Of a stretch of DNA of 64,000 bases, positions 20,189 through 28,570 are shown in pieces. The stretch's first letter is position 1, and every line of letters starts with the position of its first letter. Origin of the DNA: Parietichytrium sp. I65-24A (lineage: Eukaryota; Sar; Bigyra; Thraustochytrida; Thraustochytriidae). Below the pieces are notes generated by a model. It was given only the letters and a program-made list of their open reading frames with translations. It was not told the origin of the DNA and searched no databases. Made by a program: the position numbers and the translations under genes. Location of the stretch: positions 682,001 to 746,000 of the forward strand of contig BLSF01000001.1 of NCBI GenBank assembly GCA_012862575.1, in the 5' to 3' direction.

Positions 20189-20566
20189 TCAAACGTTGTC
20201 AAAGGAGTGTCTCGAGGTCGGCACGATGCTAGTCAGCACCTCGTTCTCTGCGAGATCTCTCATGAGGATAAATCTCGAAATATTATCTCGCGCTCTTCCG
20301 AGCAGAGATCTGTTTTCCTCTTGCAATCGTATTGACTCCTTTGCCGGCCCAAAGACCCGCTTGAGTTTCTCCAGCTTCGTCTGTCGCCTCTCTAGCTCGC
20401 GCCTGAGCTTGATCTCGGCAAGTTGCGACTTGCTGTACCTTTTTGGCTTGCAGCACGCCAAGTGAGGTATGATGCACCTGAAACAAATAAAGTACGTCGC
20501 CACGAGCAGGACAAATCCGAAAAACGCCCACCCGGCGATCGCCACCGAATGTCGCGTGCCAGACAT
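20189..20566 (-). CDS. Small single-pass membrane protein with a basic coiled coil
   Basis: From ATG 20566 the product is 125 residues (MSGTRHSVAIAGW). The frame is open to 20635, but the extra 23 residues add nothing recognisable. A strong membrane segment (residues 8-28, VAIAGWAFFGFVLLVATYFI) is followed by a Cys-rich juxtamembrane stretch (CFRCIIPHLACCKPKRY) that could be palmitoylated. After it comes a highly charged helix (AEIKLRRELERRQTKLEKLK) likely to form a coiled coil. I recognise no family. It is divergent from the TPR-SKICH-HECT_2 gene, with a 1.2-kb shared upstream region. Confidence 0.6.
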   Translation of the reverse strand: MSGTRHSVAIAGWAFFGFVLLVATYFICFRCIIPHLACCKPKRYSKSQLAEIKLRRELERRQTKLEKLKRVFGPAKESIRLQEENRSLLGRARDNISRFILMRDLAENEVLTSIVPTSRHSFDNV

Positions 20567-21754
20567 CCTTCTCCGACAAGCACCCAAGCTACTTGTGCGC
20601 TCGCACTCAGACACGGCAGTGCCGCCGCTTCTCACCGTCCTCTCCGATCACGGAATCGCGGCCTGGCAAGCGAAGTAAATGGCGAAGCAGCGCGCCGCGT
20701 CCAGTGGCATGTAGTGCGTGTCACCGAGAGCGAGGCGCAAGAAAACCAACTTGGGTTCGCCTCATTGGCAGCACAACCAACACGACCAAGGCGACCAAGG
20801 CGGGGCACGTAGTCTGGGCTGAGCCCTGGCGTTCGTTCCAATGTAAGTGACGGAGCCAATCAGCTCTCTGGTCTAGAGGGCTCCGGATACAGCGGCCAAG
20901 AGAGAGAATTTGGCTTTCCACGGGAACGTGCGAGCTTTAAACCTAAAAGAGACATAAAGCAAGGAACATAACAACAGAACAGACAGCAAAGCGAAGAAAC
21001 ATGCAAGAGCTATCGACCGCGACATCCGTGAGCCCTAAATATCTAGTTTGGAATCCTGCGCCTGAGCTTTTTGGAGTGCATCGTGCATCTTTTGTAGCCT
21101 CTGAGTACCGTGGCCATGCTCCTCAATGACAAGAATTGATTAATTGAAATGAAAGTTCAACTCACAATTAATATGATCAATGATTTCTCCTTTTTTGTCA
21201 CGTTCAAAGATCAAGTTCAAGTTCAAGCTAAAGTTCAAAGTTTCGTGAAATTGCAACGGATCAATTGAGCGAACATACGTGAAGCAGATCCCAGAATCTC
21301 CCAATCCATTCGCGATACTCTAGTACTTCAGGAGCCACTCTTGAACCATGGCAATGCCATCGCGAGTAACCAGCGCTATCAGTACTCGTAAGTGTCCTCG
21401 GGGACAGAAGAAAGTGCGGTGAGGCGAGGAGGAAAGCCGCAGCTATAGACCACTACCGATACCTAGCACAGCGGTGAACAACGCGAAGCTTCGCTGCCAG
21501 TGAACATTGCGTTGCGCGCACTCAAAAAAGCAAGGCAAACGTTTGCGCCAGGAGCTCTGCGATTTATAGTCGAGCATAGGTGGAGCACTTGAGTCGACCG
21601 GATACATTAAAAGTTAGTGCGACCGTGTGGGGCGAAGCGAAGATTTTGAATTTTGGTTGGTCAGATTCGTCCATCTCGAACTCAGGAGACAACGTGTTTC
21701 ATTTATAGGGTTTCGTCTTGAGAGAACGGAGGAAAAGGAAACGGAGCAAGTGGA
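20567..21754. other. Divergent intergenic region
   Basis: It contains an ACCAAGGCG-type repeat (20775-20800) and an AAGTTC/AAAGTTC cluster (about 21209-21242). No gene is supported; the frames at 20423-20850 overlap the small membrane protein and its promoter and lack any recognisable product. Confidence 0.5.
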
Positions 21755-24262
21755 ATGCACCGCGCGAAGGGGAACTCTTTCCTGTCTAGCGGAGATGTCT
21801 CCAGCGCAGCGACGGAGTATCTGCGAAGTTTAGCAGCAGACGCTCATGATGAGCAGCATCTTGCGCTCTCAAACCTCTCTGCAGCATTGATGCGGCTCAA
21901 GATGCCATTTGCAGCTCTACTGGCTGCGCATGCCAGCGAGCGAGCGTCTGAAGAGATCACACCTTGGTTCGCAAAGGCCCTGGCCCGTCAGGCAATTGCT
22001 CTCGCCGCCATAGGCCGCCGTGAAGAGGCTGTGGGCGTAGCCACTCGAGGGGCTGAGCGTTGCGAGGCGGAGAAGGAGCGAAAGGAGATGCTTGCCATTG
22101 CGAAAAAATGCAATTTGGAAGCTGCCTCAGGAGCCCTCGCTCATGTGGCAAAAAGAAGTGAAGACGACTCCCAAGTAGGCGAGTGCCTTTCAGCGTTTGC
22201 CAGGCGTTGGCTCGCGGGGAAAGTGGGCGGAGATGAGCAGCAGAGTATTGTCGCAGAGATCGCTCGATTTGAGCAGCAAGTATCAGAAGCAGGGAATCTC
22301 GAAGAGGAGGAAACTCTCATGAGAGAACTTGCTGAAGCCCAAGCAGCAGTGGCTGCTGCGGAACGTGCCGTGCGCGACGCTGAGGCTGCTAAAACGACGG
22401 CTGCTGAAAATCTTGGCGCCGCAAGAGAAAGTGTGAACCCGGAAGAAATTGCAGAGCTGGAGAAAAAGAAGGAGCTGGTGGAGACTGCAGCGAATAGGCT
22501 TGCAGCTCAGCTTTCAACTTCCGCGCCTACCCCTCCACCGACGCAAAATGTGCGCGAGTCAACAAAAGACTCAACCACGACCAAATCGGCTGCTGAGCCT
22601 GTTGCTGCGAGGCCCTCGGATAGCATACACCAGGTATCACTCAAGGTATTCGAGCCAGTAGATAATAGCCCGGAGTTGGTCGTGGAGTGGGACTGGTTCG
22701 GGGATCGAAAGTCAGATTTTGGGTCCTCCGAGGACTTTATAGGGCTCTTTGCAGTGAACGAACTAGACCCAGATGAGTATTGGAATATGGAGGCGAACGT
22801 TGGCGCTTCAGGCAGGACGGGATCCCTTCGTATGAGGAAGCCGTCCACACCCGGCGCTTACGAGTTCAGGTATGTATGTCCCACCAGTTCGCGGTGTGCA
22901 GGGAGGTCGCAGACTGTAATGGTTCTTGAGTCCGGAGAGGTCCAAGTTGGCACCAACGTTGACTACCTTCTCGTCAAAGAGGCAAACCTTTTGATTTATT
23001 GGTTGTACCTTCCATTGCAGATTTCGAAAAAGATTGATATTAGCGGAACTCACCTGCCTGCATACGTTATGACAAATGATCCAGATCCGAGGGTTCCAAC
23101 GATGACGACCCGGAACGATAAACGCACCTTGCGAATATTTGCGCCTCGAAAAGCACCTTGCATGACTGGGTACGCTGGAAATGATCTGGCGGAATCTAGT
23201 ATAGAGAGGTACTTGGTCCCGTTTGTAGACATTGAATTCGAGGATCAGGTCGACATTGATAGGAGCACACTCTCTCTACATAATGGAGATTTTTTGGCAG
23301 CCAGACTTGCTTTTGCTAGCCATGCGACAGCCGCGATAGCCAAGCGTGAGCGCAAGGCTTTGCATCCGCTACCGGATGAACTGGAGCCTTCAATTTATCG
23401 AGACGGCATATCTTGCAAAGGTTGCAACGCGCAGCTCGTCAAGCCTGGCATTTCACGAGTTGCTCAGGCGAGCTACACGCCATGGGCGGAAATGCTGGAA
23501 CATTTAACCTGTGTTCCCCCTGAAGACTATCGTGGTGAGGGTACACCAAAGGCGTTCCGGGGCGAGGCATTTGGACCATCCAAAGGAGTAATCATGGTGG
23601 ATGAACCTTACTTTGACGTTTCTCCCGCGGATACGGCGTCCGAAAGTCTTGCACGTTGCGCGGAGCTTGAGGGGGTCGAGCTGCCGCCTGATGACACCAC
23701 GCTGGAAGAGCAATGGGCAATGCGCCCCATAGAATGCTGTGGGTGCCAGGCGTTTCTCGGGTACGCTCTTGAAGACAAAACTCAAAGTTGCGGGAAAACC
23801 TACGATGAAAGTTGTGAAAGCAGGGTGAAATACTTTCGATTGTACAAGCATACTATTCGAATTATTGCTTCTCCAACGCTGCTCAAGGATTATGACACCG
23901 TAGGGACATTCTTTGGCAGCAGAATCGCAAAGCTCTCCGATGTAAGAGAGATCCGGCGCGTTGTGGTCTCGGAGCCATTGCCGGAAAGCAGTGTTCAACT
24001 TTCAGAGTCGCGTCGATTCATTGAAATTAATTTGTGGACCGCGGACTCTTGGGCACGCAACAGCCGCACAAAGTCCATGTACCCCATTTTGAAGGTTACG
24101 TTCAAGTACGGTTCCGTGGAGGGCGGGCAGGAGAGCGCAGGGATATGGGCCACTTCCAAATTGTTCCAGGAGCTACAAGTTCAGCTTCTTCACTCCAACC
24201 TATGCTTTCCGCCATCAGCAAGGGAGTTTGGGGATGAGCGAGTCGGATTTCTAAAGTGGTGA
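21755..24262 (+). CDS. TPR, coiled coil, SKICH-like and HECT_2 (UBE3D/IPA1-like) protein
   Basis: A protein of 835 residues with four regions. Residues 1-115 are TPR-like (KGNSFLSSGDVSSAATEYL then AALMRLKMPFAALLAA). Residues 155-262 are an Ala/Glu-rich coiled coil. Residues 290-395 look like a SKICH/Ig-like domain (SSEDFIGLFAV, GRTGSLRMRKPSTPGAYEFRY). The C-terminal half resembles the HECT_2 domain of UBE3D and yeast Ipa1. It has CxxC pairs (CKGC at about 553, ECCGC at about 659), the PWAEMLEHLTC segment and LYKHTIRI. UBE3D/Ipa1 is reported as an atypical ubiquitin ligase-like factor linked to mRNA 3'-end processing; the role here is inferred. The four-part architecture is unusual. The start is the first ATG and fits a TPR beginning at once. 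Its stop lies 5 bp from that of RAD51B. Confidence 0.8.
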   Translation: MHRAKGNSFLSSGDVSSAATEYLRSLAADAHDEQHLALSNLSAALMRLKMPFAALLAAHASERASEEITPWFAKALARQAIALAAIGRREEAVGVATRGAERCEAEKERKEMLAIAKKCNLEAASGALAHVAKRSEDDSQVGECLSAFARRWLAGKVGGDEQQSIVAEIARFEQQVSEAGNLEEEETLMRELAEAQAAVAAAERAVRDAEAAKTTAAENLGAARESVNPEEIAELEKKKELVETAANRLAAQLSTSAPTPPPTQNVRESTKDSTTTKSAAEPVAARPSDSIHQVSLKVFEPVDNSPELVVEWDWFGDRKSDFGSSEDFIGLFAVNELDPDEYWNMEANVGASGRTGSLRMRKPSTPGAYEFRYVCPTSSRCAGRSQTVMVLESGEVQVGTNVDYLLVKEANLLIYWLYLPLQISKKIDISGTHLPAYVMTNDPDPRVPTMTTRNDKRTLRIFAPRKAPCMTGYAGNDLAESSIERYLVPFVDIEFEDQVDIDRSTLSLHNGDFLAARLAFASHATAAIAKRERKALHPLPDELEPSIYRDGISCKGCNAQLVKPGISRVAQASYTPWAEMLEHLTCVPPEDYRGEGTPKAFRGEAFGPSKGVIMVDEPYFDVSPADTASESLARCAELEGVELPPDDTTLEEQWAMRPIECCGCQAFLGYALEDKTQSCGKTYDESCESRVKYFRLYKHTIRIIASPTLLKDYDTVGTFFGSRIAKLSDVREIRRVVVSEPLPESSVQLSESRRFIEINLWTADSWARNSRTKSMYPILKVTFKYGSVEGGQESAGIWATSKLFQELQVQLLHSNLCFPPSAREFGDERVGFLKW

Positions 24263-24267
24263 GTCGG

Positions 24268-25464
24268 TCATGACTTTACCTGTAAGATGCCTTCAGCAGT
24301 GATGATAAAGTCACACTCGAGCTCTGGGGAATTCGGCGCTTTCACAATTCTCGCGCGGCGGGTAGAACCCGTTCCCGAGACCAACTCAAACACGACTCTG
24401 ACGTTGACGCAGTGGCTCCAGGTGTTTCCGAGCGCTGGCAAAAGGGAGACGGTGTGGTGAGCAGGATTCTGGGTCTCTGTCTTGGAAGTCTTCCAGGCGG
24501 AAGTGTCAGGTGCCCCAAAACGCTCCGCGGAGTCAAATTGAAACTGGCTCCTTCTAGCTGGGTCAGAATCGTCGCCCGAAAGTACTTGATTAGTAATGAG
24601 AAACGGTATTCTGCAAGATTCTGCCAAAAACTTGAACTTTGCTGCTAGCTTTGCTAGACTATTCTGCCGTTTGGCAATGTCCCCTCCGAACCTGAAGTCG
24701 CTCCGTGTCAAGGAAGCTATGGAGTCCAAAATGACGACGCCAATTTCCTTCTCTCCAGCAAGTAGCTCCTCGAGCTGATCAACAATCTTATTTAAAGCAA
24801 TTGCGTTTGTGGGGGAAAACACCATGATTCGATTGGCAAGTTCTCTTGCATCGGCAGGGTCAGCAGCTGGCGAGGTGGAAATGCGCTGTTCGATGATCTC
24901 GAACACCCTGTCCACAGAGAACTTGTTCTCCGTGTCAATGTACACCACCGATTTGTTGGCCGTCTTGTGAACAACATCCACCGCACACGAGAGACATAGC
25001 TGAGTCTTTCCCGCCCCGGCTCTCCCAACAACTTCCACCAAGTGGCCGGGCCGAAGTGGCAGGATGCTCAGAGCAGTTTGCAACGCATGTTGATCTTCTT
25101 CAAACATCTCCCAAGCTGACCTACACCTCGGCGTAACCCTCTCCGCAACCGTCTTGAGCACCGCCTTTGCCTTGTCCATGGTCACGTCCAGCTGCGCCAT
25201 AATCTGAAACTCCGACTGCGCCAGCACCTCTTCTGCGAGCAGGCGCCTACTGTTCCCGCTGCCGCGTCCTTCAGCGGCATCGGAGCCCCACCTTCTACCC
25301 CTCTCTGCGCTCTCCAGCTTGTCCAGCCGCTCCAGAAGCTCTGCCATTTCCACCATACTTGCCGCACTCATCGCGGCGTTCGCCCCCTTCTCCTTTTCCC
25401 CATCTCCTGCCTCGGCTGCGCTCCTCAGCCCTGACGCAAGGCGCCACACCGCCACGCCCTCCAT
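24268..25464 (-). CDS. RAD51B: RAD51B-like recombinase paralogue
   Basis: A protein of 398 residues from ATG 25464. It has Walker A GRAGAGKT (147-154), VVYIDTENKFSVDRVFEI (173-190) and Walker B VVILD (243-247). LITNQV, LGNTWSHCVNVR and a C-terminal FIITAEGILQV complete a RecA/Rad51 core. The region LDVTMDKAKAVLKTVAERVTP (92-112) and the ALGNTWSH block fit RAD51B better than RAD51D or XRCC3. RAD51B belongs to the BCDX2 paralogue complex that supports RAD51 filament assembly at stalled forks and breaks. The N-terminal 90 residues are charged and poorly conserved. Period-10 CTGTGGGCA repeats (25561-25600) and a CACCTGTG array (25489-25521) lie just upstream. Confidence 0.85.
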   Translation of the reverse strand: MEGVAVWRLASGLRSAAEAGDGEKEKGANAAMSAASMVEMAELLERLDKLESAERGRRWGSDAAEGRGSGNSRRLLAEEVLAQSEFQIMAQLDVTMDKAKAVLKTVAERVTPRCRSAWEMFEEDQHALQTALSILPLRPGHLVEVVGRAGAGKTQLCLSCAVDVVHKTANKSVVYIDTENKFSVDRVFEIIEQRISTSPAADPADARELANRIMVFSPTNAIALNKIVDQLEELLAGEKEIGVVILDSIASLTRSDFRFGGDIAKRQNSLAKLAAKFKFLAESCRIPFLITNQVLSGDDSDPARRSQFQFDSAERFGAPDTSAWKTSKTETQNPAHHTVSLLPALGNTWSHCVNVRVVFELVSGTGSTRRARIVKAPNSPELECDFIITAEGILQVKS

Positions 25465-26211
25465 GCTACTTGCTCAACTAATCACCCACACCTGTGCACC
25501 TGTGCACATGTGCACCTGTGGGAAACGGATTTACTGTGGGGCTTTCGAGGACCCTTTGGGACCTGTGGGCACTGTGGGCAATCTGGGCACTGTGGGCACA
25601 CGCATACACCGGTCCTGGTGACAAAGAACCCCAAGAACCAGAGAACCCAAAGAACCGAAGAACCAGCAAGAAGAACCGCAAGAAGAACCAGAGAACCATT
25701 CGCAGTCTGAATTCTGAATTCTGAATTCTGAATTCTGATGGTATTCGTGCTGACTAGCCGCGAATTGCTGCGACAGCGAAATCGACAAAGCGGCCACCTA
25801 TTTTTTGTTCTGTATCACAAGTCATCGTTTCCGCTTGCAACATCGATATAATCGATGTATACATTATGTAGCTGGTAGTTGGAAAAGTACATGGTACTAC
25901 TCCATCACATAGCGCTCGAGTACTGAGAGTACTGAGTACTCGTGCAACTCGTGCAGGGGAAAAAAAAGTGCAGTGAAAGACGTGTGGGAACGACAACAAC
26001 ATAGTGGAGGCATCTGGAGACACTGCGCGCCAAGTCAAATTGGCTCTATGGGAAGCCAAAAGGAAGCGGTGCAGTTGACACAGAGGAGTTCTGAACGCAG
26101 AGACTCGCGCGATTTGGGAACGAGGTGCGAAGTGCAGCTGCGTGGTGTGCGGAGAGGTGGCTGTCTTTGAAGCGGTCGACGGACTTGAAATAGAAGGGTT
26201 TACGTTGCGCG
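25465..26211. other. Divergent intergenic region rich in short repeats
   Basis: It contains a GTGCACCTGTGCACATGTGC array (25489-25521), period-10 CTGTGGGCA repeats (25561-25600), and AAGAACC units (25622-25705). CTGAATT follows in four tandem copies (about 25707-25738), then a CGAGTACTGAGAGTACTGAG element (25916-25945). No gene is seen. Confidence 0.75.
25707..25738. repeat. CTGAATT tandem repeat
   Basis: Four near-perfect tandem copies of a CTGAATT-type unit, containing EcoRI-like GAATTC cores. Shorter copies occur at 18891-18908 and 46279-46308. Confidence 0.85.
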
Positions 26212-27081
26212 ATGGTGGGCGGCCGGAAAGCTGCGAGGCCGAGAGCGAAGCCTGGGCGACGCTTTGGGACGAGGGGCAAGTTTTTCTGTCAAGAGTGTGG
26301 GAGAGGGTTTCAGAGCTCGGCGAACCTCGGAAGGCACACGAAAGCAAAGCACCCCAGAAAAGATTACAAATGGGGTGGGGCGATTGCAAGGATAATAGTA
26401 TGCGGTCGGCGCGCAAGGTGTGCTCAGGACGAACCCCTTGCCGGGCGTGAATTTGAATGCAGTGATTGCAACGCAAGATTTGCTTCCGAATCACAACTTG
26501 TAGAGCACATTTGGAAGAGTCAGGACTTTATGGTTCCGAGCATTTGTAAACCTCTTGAACAATTGTCAATGAAATCCTGCACGCTAGCCGAAGGGCTCTT
26601 CAAGAGCGAACACAAACCTCCATCGGGAGCAATAATGGCTGCCATATTGTCCGGCGACAATGCCGAGTTTAGAAACAAGAGAAAATCCGAGAGCTGCCCT
26701 TCTTGGCTTCCAAAAGAGATAATTGCTATTGACTGCGAAGGTCAGGGGCCTGGGCAATGGCTCGATGCGAGGGCGCCATTCGAACCCATGCCACTCTCAA
26801 ATAGGGGAACTGCGATTAAGGGTGATCGCCCGAGGGTTGGTGACGTTGATTCCCGAAATTTTGCGTTAAACGATACTGCTCGATTCTACCACGAAGAGAT
26901 CGAAGATAGAATTGACACAGATGCCTCGGAAAGCGAGGAGGAAACCGCGGAAACGAATTCGCCGAGTCGGAGGATGTGTATCGACAATGAGCGGCGAACT
27001 GAAGTGCCTCATTTCGTTCATGACGAAAAAGCTGAAGACGACATTGAAACTGATTTTTCTAATAGCGACGAGGAGTGGTAA
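26212..27081 (+). CDS. C2H2 zinc-finger protein
   Basis: A protein of 289 residues from ATG 26212. The basic N-terminus (VGGRKAARPRAKPGRRFG) may be a nuclear signal. A canonical C2H2 finger spans FFCQECGRGFQSSANLGRHT with a final histidine in KAKH. A second finger-like unit (FECSDCNARFASESQLVEHI) has the two cysteines and first histidine, but the last zinc ligand is not in the normal place. The C-terminal 70 residues are acidic, with two similar DTDASESEEE and ETDFSNSDEE blocks, resembling an activation or CK2-target tail. Putative nuclear DNA- or RNA-binding protein; target unknown. It is followed 207 bp later by the methyltransferase gene on the same strand. Confidence 0.75.
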   Translation: MVGGRKAARPRAKPGRRFGTRGKFFCQECGRGFQSSANLGRHTKAKHPRKDYKWGGAIARIIVCGRRARCAQDEPLAGREFECSDCNARFASESQLVEHIWKSQDFMVPSICKPLEQLSMKSCTLAEGLFKSEHKPPSGAIMAAILSGDNAEFRNKRKSESCPSWLPKEIIAIDCEGQGPGQWLDARAPFEPMPLSNRGTAIKGDRPRVGDVDSRNFALNDTARFYHEEIEDRIDTDASESEEETAETNSPSRRMCIDNERRTEVPHFVHDEKAEDDIETDFSNSDEEW

Positions 27082-27288
27082 GCAAAAGATTGCTCGCGCG
27101 TTCAAATTGCGGCAAAGCCACTTATTAGCCTCGACCGCAGATTTTGCGCAGGCACCGCTTTTCAAAGACCCGCGCACAAAGCAAAGTAGCTATGCGCTCG
27201 GCTGCTCCACCAAATCACGTAGATGAAAGAGTGGGGGCTCTAAATTCTTCACACCACTCAGTACTCTTCTTAACAGCTTACACTAAGC

Positions 27289-28296
27289 ATGGACTCTCAG
27301 TCCAGTCCACAACCGAGTAGAGTCCTCACGCCGAGCGACAAAGGTGAAGGACAGACAGAGGGTACACCAATGGAGAACTCCGTCCGCGCGGCTCTCTACG
27401 CGCTATCTATTTGCCACAAAGGCGGGGCCGGAAAAGATTCTTTGCTCAAGCAAGACGCTGAAAGTTTGGATCTGCTCTCGGGCGAATTTGCAGACGTGGA
27501 CGAATTCGAGGAGGGCTGGGAATCGCAGGCGAGGGAATCAGTGAGAGCGAGAAATGGGTTGGAGGACAGGCGGCGGCGCGCGTACTTGGAAGAGCGTAGT
27601 GAAGACCAAGCCGCGCGAAATTGGGATGTGTTTTATCGGCGGAATGAAGACAGATTTTTTAAGGATAGGCATTACTTGTTGAAGGATTTTGCTGTGCTTG
27701 AAGACGGTGTGCGCGGCAAGGAGCAGTGCAACATTTTGGAGATAGGCTGCGGCGTTGGTAATACGATTATACCCTTGGCAAGAGAGCACGCGGCAGTGCG
27801 GGCTTATGGGATCGACTTTGCGGAAAGCGCTGTCCATATTTTGAATCGAAATGCCCGCGACGAAGAGTTGAAGTGCAAGGCCTTCGTTTGCGATGTAACA
27901 CGGTGTGAAATTCCGAGAGAGATTCCAGCTGTGAGCTTTGCTACGATGGTGTTTGTGCTGAGTGCCATCGCTCCTGAAAATATGGAGAGTGCCGTGCAAA
28001 GGGTGGTGGAGAGATTGAAGCCAGGAGGATATCTGCTCTTTCGAGACTACGGCGAGTTGGATCAAGCCCAGTTACGATTCTCCAAAGAACAAAGGCTCGG
28101 CTTGAATTATTATTTGCGCCAGGATGGCACGCGATCGTTCTTCTTTAGCCTTCAGGGGATGGCTTGGTTGTTCCAGCGTGCCTGCGGCTTGGAGTGCGTC
28201 GAGGCCAGGCTCATTAGGAGAGTGGTTCTCAATCGCGCAGCAGACATGCGCATGCGTCGAATTTTCGTCAATGCCATATATCGCAAGCCAGAGTAG
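27289..28296 (+). CDS. METTL2/6/8-type tRNA m3C methyltransferase
   Basis: A protein of 335 residues. It has the family-specific block NWDVFYRRNEDRFFKDRHYL (111-130) and the SAM-binding glycine motif LEIGCGVGNT (150-159). It also carries the acidic GIDFAESAV loop, LKPGGYLLFRDYG, and the C-terminal pair RQDGTRSFFF and RRIFVNAIYRK. Homologues (yeast Trm140/Abp140, human METTL2A/B, METTL6, METTL8) place N3-methylcytosine at position 32 of tRNA-Thr, -Arg or -Ser. I cannot tell which subtype this is. The N-terminal 100 residues are a weakly conserved charged extension. An ACTCAGTACTC element sits about 25 bp upstream of the ATG. Confidence 0.92.
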   Translation: MDSQSSPQPSRVLTPSDKGEGQTEGTPMENSVRAALYALSICHKGGAGKDSLLKQDAESLDLLSGEFADVDEFEEGWESQARESVRARNGLEDRRRRAYLEERSEDQAARNWDVFYRRNEDRFFKDRHYLLKDFAVLEDGVRGKEQCNILEIGCGVGNTIIPLAREHAAVRAYGIDFAESAVHILNRNARDEELKCKAFVCDVTRCEIPREIPAVSFATMVFVLSAIAPENMESAVQRVVERLKPGGYLLFRDYGELDQAQLRFSKEQRLGLNYYLRQDGTRSFFFSLQGMAWLFQRACGLECVEARLIRRVVLNRAADMRMRRIFVNAIYRKPE

Positions 28297-28570
28297 ACAG
28301 CAACTAAATTGGACACTTCAATGTGTTCATGAAAATTTATCAATTACCTTTCTGTGTTGAATTACAGTCAATCAATCAAAACAATTCAAAAAAAGTTTGG
28401 AAACACCATAGCAGCGAACTCAGTTCCTGGCATCATAAGACGCCCGCCGGGAGTCTGTTCATCAGAATTAAATAATAAACAGACATTCTAACGTGCACGC
28501 TGGACTCCCTCACAAAGAAACGTTTTCGAGTGTGTCCACATGTAGAGCAAGGCTAAATAAATTAGAAGAG

